Of a stretch of 64,000 bases of DNA, positions 12,701 through 23,235 are shown in pieces. A model generated the notes under the pieces. That model was not told the origin of the DNA, did no database searches, and was given only the letters and a program-made list of their open reading frames with translations. The DNA is from Bombus terrestris. Taxonomy: Eukaryota; Arthropoda; Insecta; Hymenoptera; Apidae. The DNA is taken from NCBI RefSeq assembly GCF_910591885.1, contig NC_063285.1, positions 10,015,395 to 10,079,394 on the forward strand, in the 5' to 3' direction. Position numbers and translations under genes: made by a program. Every line of letters starts with the position of its first letter. Position 1 is the first letter of the stretch.

Positions 12701-14339
12701 TAAATTCGCAAATACATTCGGAGAAATAAATTCCCGCAAGCTGATACTTCGAACACGGTTCGTTTTTAAACAGCGCGTTAACGTGAATTAATGATAGCAT
12801 GGTTATTCCGTAGCTTAAATATTATAGTAACGTGGCATAATCTTCCGCTTTATCAAATTTTCCACGCGCTTGCCGCGAGAACGTCCTCGACGAGGACGAC
12901 TGGAAATATCTCGATTTTCCTGTATTTTCTTCGCTTAACGGATTCCCTCTCGACGGAGAAATAAAAATACCAGTTATTTTCAAGATTCTTACGGAAAGGA
13001 TTATTGATAGAATCGATAGAAATGTAAGACAGCGGTCGCGGAATTTTGTGGATTTTTCAACAAATTAAACGATCGGAAAATATTAATTTTCCGTGAAATT
13101 GACAAATTCGAGAATAGATAAAAATACGGTAAAAGTTCGTTTGTCCGAGCCAGTTTTTGTTCACTGTCAGTTAGGCGAACTCGTAACCGAGTAACTTTAT
13201 TATCCGAACTCGTCGGTTATCCGAAATATTTTCTCTCCTATCGGATAGGGCAACCTGTATCGTGAAAGCGCGATAGACGAAAAATGATGGAAACTTATTC
13301 TCAATAAATGGAATTGTTCGAGCTTGCATGCTTCTAATCAGAGTTTGCACCAATATAGCGACTGAAAAAAATATGCACAGCATTTTCGACTGCTTATATT
13401 AAACATATTACCTATAAATTACATAATTATAATTTCAATTAAATAATTAACATCTATCTGTTGCATGAACTTGGAAGTACGTAACTCTGGTATCCGATAT
13501 GAAAAACGCAAGAAATTTTAGTAACAAAGGGATAGTCATTCCTTTATACCATACCAGTTGGCTGTTTCTGACGAGTATACTCGTCGTGCGTCGAAAGTAG
13601 TTGCAATTTGCTGTTTAAATTGCAACATAGTAAACCGCGATAAATTTGAGTGATAAAATTAAAAAATAGAACGGTCGTTTCGTTACAACTTCATCGCGTG
13701 TTGTAACAGCCACACACACTGTGTTCCGCGAGTATACTCGTCACCGCTTACGCGCATTTATTAGCCACACGCTTTCCAAACAGATCGCAACTGGTTAGGT
13801 CGCTGATTCTGGATTTTTCATTACGTTCCATTATCATACTCGATATCAAAGACGATCGGATATTCCGAGCATTCAGGTGACTGATACTCACAATCACTCG
13901 TTTCGAACGTTGCAGTAGCGTTGTGACGCAGAGATCGAGCACCGTGACGACCCAAACAACGACCACGGAGATGACGGACCCACCTCCACCGCCTCCACCG
14001 CCCATCTACCCGCCGATGCCGACGCCGCCGAAGAACAACAACAACAACAAGAGGATAACGTCCGAGGCGGCAGAGAACGCGGCGCTGATAATCGGCATCA
14101 TAGCCGCCGCATTGATCGCCATCGTCCTCATCATTCTCATCATCCTCAAGTTCAAGAATCGTCCAGAGACCAGCTACAAGGTGGACGAGACGAAGACCTT
14201 CTGTCAGGACCCGAACGCGGCGCTGCTCGGCGCCGCTGGCTCCGGCCAGCCGTTCAACGGGCCCATGAAGAACGGCGCAAATGGCAGCAAAGCGAGCAAG
14301 AAACGAGAACTGATAGACATCAAAGAGTGGTACGTGTAG
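3757..14339 (+). CDS. Nrx-1: Neurexin-1, C-terminal exons (5' part outside the window)
   Basis: Presynaptic adhesion receptor that binds neuroligin-type partners and scaffolds through a C-terminal PDZ ligand. Three coding exons were placed: 3757-3927, 10980-11139 and 13916-14339, with phases 1, 2 and then the stop. Exon one encodes an acidic segment (CDDEEDCEEGSGEP) known from the juxtamembrane part of neurexins. Exon two is a Ser/Thr-rich, mucin-like stalk. Exon three gives more Thr-rich stalk, a polyproline run, a poly-Asn run, one membrane helix (AALIIGIIAAALIAIVLIIL), a cytoplasmic tail of about 60 residues and the end KEWYV, the insect form of the neurexin PDZ ligand. The laminin-G and EGF domains must lie upstream of base 1. 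Introns are 7.1 and 2.8 kb. The first donor (GTCCGT) is weak. Alternative exons inside the introns are possible but were not seen. Confidence 0.9.
3928..10979 (+). other. Neurexin-1 intron with repeats
   Basis: Seven kilobases between two neurexin exons. It carries a diverged mariner-end-like fragment at about 4244-4265 and a large tandem repeat at about 6158-8830. Open frames on both strands at 4484-5098 (204 codons forward) show no domain I recognise. The remainder shows nothing further. Confidence 0.6.
6158..8830. repeat. Higher-order tandem repeat, 510-bp period of three subunits
   Basis: The block AGCTTTCGAC followed by AGAT.GTTTCATAGTTTCTT recurs at 6421, 6931, 7441 and 7951, exactly 510 bp apart each time. 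Inside each 510-bp unit are three related subunits of about 160, 187 and 163 bp, marked by (A)ACTTTCGACCGAT at 6581 and 6768 in the first unit. Each subunit contains AGTAATTTGGTTG and a TTTCATCTAAA-type stretch. Neighbouring 510-bp units are nearly identical, while subunits on both flanks (6158-6420 and 8040-8830) are much more diverged. This is the pattern of a satellite-like array growing from its middle by unequal exchange. No protein frame is conserved across it. Confidence 0.9.
11140..13915 (+). other. Neurexin-1 last intron
   Basis: Lies between the stalk exon and the membrane exon. It begins with a good donor (AG|GTGAGT) and ends with CGTTGCAG. It contains a palindrome pair at 13570 and 13729. 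The long open frame over 10911-11939 is a frame shadow of the exon plus chance extension. Nothing else is supported. Confidence 0.7.
13570..13743. repeat. Two copies of a CGAGTATACTCG palindrome about 159 bp apart
   Basis: GACGAGTATACTCGTC (13570-13585) is a perfect 16-bp palindrome. A second copy with the same 12-bp core lies at 13729-13740 (GCGAGTATACTCGTC). Flanking bases suggest an inverted arrangement, as for ends of a short non-autonomous transposon, but no clear target-site duplication is visible. Confidence 0.5.
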
Positions 14340-17300
14340 AGACGGCCAGCCTTCGAGATTCACGCGTCCGCTTGAGTGGCGCACGTGCTCTTGAAAACCT
14401 CGTGGCCAGGTGAACACGCGAGTCCAAGAACTTGACGAGGAACGTGTGACAGCCTCTTCTTAGGTCCTTCGTTGGTGCTAGGCGAACTATTTAGCTATTA
14501 GTTTTTCGACGCGTTTCTCCACGAACGTTAGAACGGGCTGTGTTCCTCGCGGATAAACGCGGCGAACGAGAGAGGAGACTGCGCCCGAGACGAGTCGTCT
14601 CGAGCGATCTTCGCAGACGTCGTGATGCGATCGTTGTTCCGGCGGGACACGACCAGACAGCCAGCGTCCGATGACCGGGAAAATCCCATCTCCTGCGTGT
14701 CTCAGCCGCCGGTCAACCTTAGGTGAATCAGCGTTATAAGCATATCCAATGTTACGTCGATGGAGATCGAGCCTGCTCGACGCTGTGCGCGACGATCCTG
14801 TCGGCGGAGGCTGCGCGCGTCCAGGATGAAGGACAACGAGCGGTTCGAAGGTCGCTGCGGCGATCGGCGTAACGACGGGACGAGACCGATCGCGTCGACC
14901 GGAAAGGCAGAGGAAGAGGAAGAGGCGGATGAAGAAGAAACGCAGACGCGAAAGAGAGGAGAAGGGAAAGGGATAGAGGCACGGAAGGTGCGTTGCGCAA
15001 GGATGTATGGAATGGTTGTGCCGATCGAAAACGTGTCCGACCGGCGACGTGCAGCAAGGCGTTGTTACTCTTCGTCAGAGCGACGCTCGGCTTTAGTTGC
15101 AGCACTTTGTCGACGCTAACGCGACGTCGAGCACAGGCGACGCGACTCGAAGCGTCGGGTCCTCGAGATACGAGCGCGTCACTTGCTCGAAATAAGAAAA
15201 GAAATTGAAAGGGAGAGACGAATATTCTCGCGCAGGCCCGTAAAATCAAACTTCTTCCTCGTTGCTAGATATGTTGTTAGTTGTATATTCGTTGTACATG
15301 GACGGGTTCATCGCGCATTAACGATAGCACTCAGGTGCACGATGATCCTCCTTTAGGTGGAGCGTTCGAGAGGAGAAACGGTCGTTCGAGGAGACGTAAA
15401 TTGTGCGCGCGATGTATTTCGAGGATCGGCAAACACCAGCAAAGGAAGAGTAAAATTCGTCTTCGTTCGGACGTTGCCATAGTCCATGAAGCGCGAGAAA
15501 GTGTTGGAATTAACGCGCAAGAACGAAAGTATGAATACGAACGATCCTATCTAGCGATTAATGAACTTATTGTTGTATAGAAGAAAGCAAAAAAAAAATA
15601 TATATATATATACATACACGATATTTATCGATTATGTTATGCGTGTAAATTGTTTATTAAATTATAGATTTTATTAACACAACAATGGAAGAGAGCGTGC
15701 AGATACGTGTTACGGTGTGCATGATGGAAACGGTATGAAAGGGATGAGAGATAGTCCGCGTTGTTTTGTTTGAATATAAAGAAGCGACTCGAAGTAACGT
15801 CGTCGGTGTATTAGCCGTAAATTTAACGCGTTCTTGCGGGACGCGGACATTGTAAGCTGTAAGTGATCGCGCGCGCAAACGCTCGGAGGACACTGTCGAA
15901 ATAGTAAATGACACGTAGCCATGCGCAGATCGATGCTTATACGTATACACAGGGTGTGAACGCAGTATTGCCAAAGAAAAAAAAAGACGAAAAAGACAAA
16001 AAAACGAATCAAGCTTGACCGGTGTTTAACCCTTTGATGTCCGAAATCGCCACCGCGCGTTCCTTCCTCGTGTCGCTTTATCTCGATACTTGTGCGGCAT
16101 AGTCTTTATACTCTTCGTGCAAGACTATCGTTGTTTCCTTTGCAGAGAATGGTCAGTCTCGTATCTTCTTGCTTGCGCCACGCGATGCTTCCTTTCGTTC
16201 GACGTTTCGCGTCTCTGTCGGATAGTCCGTCGGATATCCCGCTGCATACCTTGCGAAGTAAAAATTGTCGAGCGAAATTTCGCTGCACGTACATCCTCGA
16301 ACAAAGGGCTGCAAAGGGTTAATTATACTGGCGCGTCGCGCGAACTCCGTTTCGTGGATATTCGAGGCAGTTTCAATCCACCTCTATCCGCCTCTATAGA
16401 AACTGTCCGCGGGCTCCTCCTCCGGCCGCATCTCTTCTTACGATGCACCTTGCCATCCGAAAGCGTAGCTTGCCCCTTGCGCGACCAAAGTATAGTTATC
16501 GGCGAAATACTCTATATTTTCGTATCACGCTGCTTGCTGTTTCCCGGCTTTCTAACGGGCGTCTGGTCGAGACTGGTGTTCCTATTGCAACTACGTGTAC
16601 ATAGACATTGCTGTTCTACTGTGTGTTGAATCGATAATAAATTTAAGACAGATATCCTGTAGACTATCGGTGCTTTAATTTCAAAACGCTATTCTCATTT
16701 GTTATTCTCATTTATTGTATCCGCCTGTGGCATACTCTTTCGCCTAATTTTTGAACCGACCAGGGCACATTATCACGTGAAAAAGGCACCAGTCTGGACT
16801 AGCTGACGATCCAGTTGGTTCGTAGATTACGCGCGTGTTTCAACGTCCTCCAACGTCGACCAACCTAAGCCAAATTGCTACTCGTTGCCGTAATTCGGTC
16901 GTCTGTATCACAGCCAAGCTGCTGAATTACCCAAACTCCCGCTGGGATTTCCTTAAGCGAAAGCGCTCGTCCAAATGTCCCGCAGTCGGCTAAAGGACGT
17001 CCCTCGATGAAGCGCGTCGTCCGGAAAAGAAGGAAGAATCGTTGAATCAGTGGATGGATTCGCGGATAAGCAATAATGAAACGTGATACTGACAAGAAGG
17101 GGGGATATGTAAGTTCGATTAATTTAAGATCGTTCGACACGTACTCGCTTGCAAACGCGATTGCCGTTGATTTTCCCAACTGTGGACGTGCGTCGTCCCA
17201 CAGCGATCGACCATTCGTCGAAACGGCAAGTGCCAGTGTGCGACTCTGAACGAGCGAAAGAGAGAGACAGAGAGAGAATGTGAAGATGACGCTTAGACAG

Positions 17301-17575
17301 GAGGTGGAGAGGAGGAGACGTTCTCGTCTGGGTCAGGAAACTGGCTAAGAACGAGATACGAAGAAAACGTCCGATCGTTAAAGGGCTTCTAAGTTGTGCA
17401 ATTATTGTAAAATGTTGAGACGTATGCCAAGAACTCGCCACTTGATCCACGCACGCCGTGCCTCGAACATCGTGCCACGTCCTGAGTCTCGTTCCAAGCG
17501 AGGAAATTTAGAAAACAGTTTGGAGGAAGAAAAAGAGAAGAATAGGAACTTTCTCAGCCTCTTCGTTGCCTCCTC

Positions 17576-17607
<32 letters not shown>

Positions 17608-20600
17608 GACGATTATATCAATCGCTAAGTGTTTCCAGCTTCGAAGAGATTGCACGGTGGCTAAATGTTCGAGGAACGCCGGCAACTTTGTTCTCTGTTC
17701 GCTACTCGACCTCGCACCACTCGCGGAGAAAGTTGGTGGAGGATTTTCTTATCGGATTTATCGTACCTGTTCTTGTTGATTCCACGGCGTGCGACTCTCG
17801 CTAACGAGTGCGCTCATTAGTCTCGTTATCGTTGCGTTGAACGCGCCTCGATGCGCGCCCCTACGACCCCGCGAAACTTCGTTCTCGTTATACTTCAATT
17901 ATCGCTGCGATCGCCAACGATAAACGCGCTGTTATCGCGTCGCAGGTCAAACGCAGGCTACCGTTTTCCAGTATCCTGGCCGCTGACACGCCCTCTTTAC
18001 CTACTCGCGTTCCGCGTGCGATTTTTACTCCATCGATCGTCCAATTTCTCTGCTTCTTTATTCCAATTCTCACCTCTCATCATTCGCCACGAAGCTTTCG
18101 AACGTTTTCCACCTAAGCAACCTTCCGCGCCGACATAACCTTTACGATTAGCGGTTCGACGTCTGCGACGAAAGTCTAAGATCGGGAAAGTCAAAGATAT
18201 CACGCGGATGTTTCTTTCTCGGACAAGCATCGCTTTTCCGGTCGATCGCGCAAGCGACTCGACCAGCGTCCTTGAACAGGACGATGGTAGCAGAAACTTG
18301 GTGAGGCGTCACCTTCGATAACGTCGGAGTACAGGCTCTCAGGGAAGCACGATTAATTAGAAGAAACTCCGAACCGACTACGGTTCCAACGCATATCAAA
18401 ACGAAAGACTCTTCGACCGATCCGATCGGCCGTTTCGTACGACGAGAGAGGAAATCGATGAAAACGGCTTTCTCTCTTTTCTCTTTACGAAGAGTAAGAG
18501 TTAGCCGATCGTGCGGTAACCGAAAAAGAAACGAATGCTCGCGCGGAGAAGCATCGCTAGGCACGCGACCGAGACTTCCTTTTAAACTCTCTCTCTCTTT
18601 CTCTCTAAACGATCGAAAAAAGGAAAGGAGAGAAATGAAAGTAAAAAGAAAAAAAAATACGACGAACGGGAACATTTTGAAACACCGTTTCGTACCTTAA
18701 TCGCACAAGAACTTGATGAATTCAAATATAGCACGATGTTTGCCGATAGAAAAATGTCACGAGCTTTCCAACTCTCCGCTTTCTTCTTATCTTCCTTCTT
18801 CTTCTTCTTTTTTCTCTCTCTCTCTCTCTTCATTCTCCTCGTCGTTGGTTTCTTATTCACGCGATAACTCGTCGAATCGGTTCGATCGAGCAAACCGGTT
18901 TACGCACGACGCTTAAAGATGGCACGACGATCTTCGCCACAGGCGTCGCGCCATCGAGATCGATCGTAGGCTATAAAAAACGATAAGTCGATGTGGATTT
19001 CGTATATTTACGTGGCTAAAGTTGAGTGGGCAGTCTTAACGATATCGCATCGTAACATCGTCTATTCTCTGCGTAGAAACGTCATATTCGTCGTTCGTCG
19101 AACGTCGTTGCTGTCCCCCGCGAAATAAAATTCTCGCGATCGTCGAACGCAAAGTGCAACACGGCATCTTGCGCAGAGCGAATGCAGTTGCCCGTAGTAG
19201 CGAAAAGGTTAGAACAACGAGACGTCCTGGCGCTGCCACGTCGACGAATGATAAATACGACGAAGATCGGATCGATCGTCTTACGGCTTTTCTGATAAAA
19301 CTTGATAAAACTCGAAACTGCTTTCTTTCTTATGTCGTTGCTTCGTATTCGTTCAAACGTGATATATCAGCACGTTGAAACGAGCGTCATCGATTGCATC
19401 TACAATTTCTACGTGAAATGGCATGAAATTTCGAAGCGTGCAAGTGCGATTAAACGTAGCCGTTTTCCTAACGCTTATACGAAAGATTATGCATTCGAGT
19501 ACGAAGATAATTTTCTCTAACGATTAAACAAGTCGTTTGTCTTGGTAGGGACGAGAGAAGCGAGAAAGTCGCGCGCCTTTGGCGTACGATCGAACGCGAT
19601 ACGATTATCGGATTAGTTAAACGATGTCGGTCGTAATTCATCGACGATAACGTATCAGTGTGTTCATGGTATACGGAACAAAGTACCGTGGTGAAGGTAA
19701 TTTTTTGCTGCTTTCTTCTCTTGAAAAATGAACAATCGCAACTGACTTTGCTATTCGTTGGCGTGGCGCGGCGTGGCATGCGAACGCCGCGCCATCAATC
19801 AACAACACGCGTTCCACCCATCGAGAAAACACGAACATATTGTTATCACTGCCCTCCAAACTCTCTATCTGCATATCCTTCGGTGTACTGACGATTAACG
19901 TTTATACTAAACTAATTAACTTCTAATAAAGATATCTTATCGAGCAAAATGTTACTCTAAACTCTAACTTAACGCGTTAAAAGCCTCGAACTTAAGTGTG
20001 TCGCGGATAACGTCATACCTAAACTTAACTATTAAAATACGTAGTGCGGCAACAAGCAAAGTGTTAGCGAGAAAGAGGAACGCGTGATAAATGATAAATG
20101 GTGAGAGAAAAGCGAGAGCGAGAGAAACAAAACCGAACGAATGTCGTATATGTGTCTGTGTCTGTGTCTGTAACGGAACGCACGCGCGTGTATATGTGTG
20201 TGTATGTGTGTATGTGTGTGGGTAGGCACGTGTATGAGACGTAGGAAGGAAAAATTGCGCGTGTCCGCAGGCGAAAAGTTTATTAGCATGAGGCACTTGA
20301 TATGGCGAACCGAAAGTCGTTGGATAGTACGCAGACAAAAAGAGAAAAGAATTAAAAAAGAAAAAAAATGAATAATAAGCTGACACACAAGTGTATCTAG
20401 AATCGCTATAGCTAGATGGAATTATATTTTACAATTGTACAGTTATTATACGTTATTATACGGGCGCGCTAAACCGATTCAATCTATAGGTAGTCGAAAA
20501 GTAACTGTGTGTGTGTGAGTGCGCGTGTCTCCCTCTCTCTCTCTCTCTCTTTCTCTCTGTTCGTGGACAGCGAAGAGCGGAGAAAAACACAGACTCCGTG

Positions 20601-21500
20601 TGAAATACGGGAGAAGAAGCGGATGACAAAACGGGAAAACAGACGATATTGTGCGGTGAGTGTTACGCAATGCCGAAAGATCAACAGCCATCGCGCTGAA
20701 TATTTTTGTTCTTTAAGAAGCTGAAACTCCCGATTCTTACACGTATACATGTATACTGTTATACGTATGTGTGTATGTATAATAGGATTCGAGCGCGTAT
20801 AATGCTTACATCGGAAATCGATCCTCCTCGGACAGGAAAGGGTATATACACATACGCATTGATGCGTGGCGCGCTTGGGTGCACGTGTAATCACACGCAT
20901 GTGTTCTCCTGCGACGAAAGAGAAAAAGCGATCGAGCCAATTGGCTGGCTTGGCATGTTCTCTCGACACGCACGGGCCAGCCCCTTTCGTTTTCGGGAAC
21001 TTAAATGTGGATACGAGCCAAGTATATAAAATACGAGCCGTAGCGTAAATAATGCATTTAGATTTTTTACATGTCGATGCGAAGCCTCCTGTGCCGTTTT
21101 CGTTAGAATTCCCGACTTTAGAGACGCGCAGATCTTCGACGCCACGATGCAACACGACGGATCCGCGCAACCAATTCGCAGTTTCTCTTTCTTTCGCCGT
21201 AGCGTTCTATGTTTTATAGGACACGAGTATAAAGGGGACGAGAACAAAATGTAAGCAGCGACAAGAGAAGATGAAACGATATCGACGATACGTTTTACAA
21301 CTTATCTAAAACATGATCAAACAAACACGAATACATGTGAACACGCATACAGATACACGTACAGGTACACACGGATAATATAGTAGTGCGCGCACAGGCA
21401 CGCATTACGAGCTCCCTTGAAAAAATTGGAGATATGTAAATATATAGAAATAATGCCGTAACTACGAAATTATATGAATAAAGTATTGAAACTGTGTACG
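14340..21500 (+). other. Probable long 3' UTR of neurexin-1
   Basis: Directly after the neurexin stop the sequence stays comparatively GC-rich for about 7 kb and then turns AT-rich just after 21500. AATAAA signals are at 16636-16641, 19925-19930 and 21478-21483; the last sits at the composition change and is my preferred end. Simple repeats include a CT run (about 17577-17607), a GT-rich stretch (about 20149-20222) and another CT run (about 20528-20557). Open frames here are short, overlap on both strands and show no domain, as expected for non-coding CG-containing DNA. Transcript extent is inferred. Confidence 0.5.
21478..21483 (+). terminator. Candidate distal poly(A) signal of neurexin-1
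   Basis: AATAAA followed within about 30 bases by a GT-rich stretch (ACTGTGTACGAG), at the point where base composition falls to the AT-rich intergenic level. An earlier AATAAA at 16636 could give a shorter transcript. Confidence 0.4.
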
Positions 21501-23235
21501 AGCCTGCCCTTCATACCTTCCCAGATAGTTGTGATTTAGGAAATCGGGAAAATCCGCAAGTCTTGCGTTTGTATTCAAAATTTATCGCGTCTCGAATTTC
21601 TAAAATAATATAAAACGCCACTTGTTTTTCTTTTTTTGACAAATTTGAAACTTGTCATATTCTTATGTTAGTTTTATTCCTTATTAATATATCCTGACTC
21701 TAAAAGCCAGAAGGACTATCAAAGTGGATTATTCATTCTATCTTGCAACTCTAGTTTACCATATGTAGCTACAAAATAGAAAATTCTCAAACCAAATCGC
21801 CACGAGTGCTTCCTCATTTTTGCAATATTAATTTACTTAATTATTCACTGTAGTCATACAAGAGGCTACTGGTGAAACTGCGTCTAACGATCCAGGGGCA
21901 GGAACGTGTTTCCACAGTCCGGTGGAAGAAGGTTGGACGTGATACAGGCGCAACGCTACTTTAAAAATTCTTGAGTGTCGATCGATCATGTAGGTAACTG
22001 TACATAAAATATCAATGTTTATTATAGGTAAAACAGGAACAATAGATAAACCACGTCTCTACAAATGGAATCTTAGAATTTTGTACATATTATGGATGTG
22101 TTTCAAAACAATCTTTATCAAGAACAGAATTTTACAACCAAAGTTTACTAGATACTTTCCATAACGTGAAAAAATGCAAATAAACAAATCTTATAAGTCG
22201 TAGTATTAGTCCGATATATGTGTATATTCCATATATCTATTTTTATAAAATTATGTGTATCGTATTAAATTGGTAATACGAACAGTACGGTTACATGAAT
22301 TTATGAAATATATATCAGATATATTGAACAATTACTGTATAGAATCATCAGCAAATTACGGAGCAGGACGCACATGAAGAGTCATACGTCCCTGCTAATT
22401 CTCACGTACACAGCGCTTGCACAGGCTCGGCTTGAACATTGATTTGTTATCGATGACGACATTGTTTATCATTCATGGTTATAATTGAGTAGAACACGTG
22501 GATCGATGAACACGTGGTCTCTCTCTCTCTCTGTACAATGGCTTCTGATTTCATTTTTACTTTTATCCGTTTTACCAACACTGTTCGTACAGCTTTCGTT
22601 ATTCCATCTGCTGGTTTTCTTACTCTCTTCATTAATTGATTACTTATCGGACATAATTTATGCTTAAGTTATTGATAGATTGTATCGCAATTTTTTAAAG
22701 CAGAAGTATGTATAAGAATAAAAGTCTACACTTCTTCTGCGATTATAGAATATCCTCTCTATATTTTATTTGTAATTTCATAGAAGATTTTAGTTTTAAT
22801 TTAGGCCGCTACTACATTGGTCGCATTCTATTAGTCACTTACATTCTGTATCTCGTCTGCGGTAAAGACGCGGTAAAAGTAAAGGTTAATAACATGAAGC
22901 AACAAGAACTGATACTCGGTTTGTCCTTCATTATACAAAAGTAGCAACGAAATAAAAGATGACTAATTAATATTTGTGAATTGATCGTGAATTTTAATAA
23001 CATATCAAATAAATCTTTTAAACAGCCTATCAGTGAAAGGACTGATACTGTAGGTAACAACTGTAATGATAGAAAGTTTACTATATCATTGATTACAAGT
23101 TTAATAATAATATTTTCTCTATTTTTACGAAACTAATTTTCCTTATTATAATAGATATTTTTCTATTATATGATAATATTATATAAACAAATGAAGTGAA
23201 TAGGTTATTTTAACTGAGATACATTATTTAGAGAA
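21501..23235. promoter_or_regulatory. Intergenic region and IntS11 upstream region
   Basis: Mostly AT-rich, with two GC-richer islands: 21841-21965 and 22360-22440. Two CACGTGG boxes occur at 22495 and 22511, followed by a CT run. The start of IntS11 transcription probably lies between 22360 and 23235, but no TATA box or initiator can be chosen with confidence. Confidence 0.45.

Noticed and set aside
13821..14417. 198-codon minus-strand frame over the last neurexin exon
   Set aside because: Arg/Val/Trp-rich shadow of the polyproline and membrane coding sequence; neurexin on the plus strand is clear.
14752..16629. Several frames of 100-180 codons after the neurexin stop
   Set aside because: They overlap on both strands, have biased composition and no domain; better read as 3' UTR of raised GC content.
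20484..21247. 228-codon and 118-codon minus-strand frames
   Set aside because: They run through CT/GT simple repeats and contain no recognisable domain; no splice or poly(A) context on that strand.
22360..22440. tRNA gene in the GC island before IntS11
   Set aside because: No cloverleaf with anticodon arm and T-arm (GTTCGA-type) could be formed; only one short hairpin.
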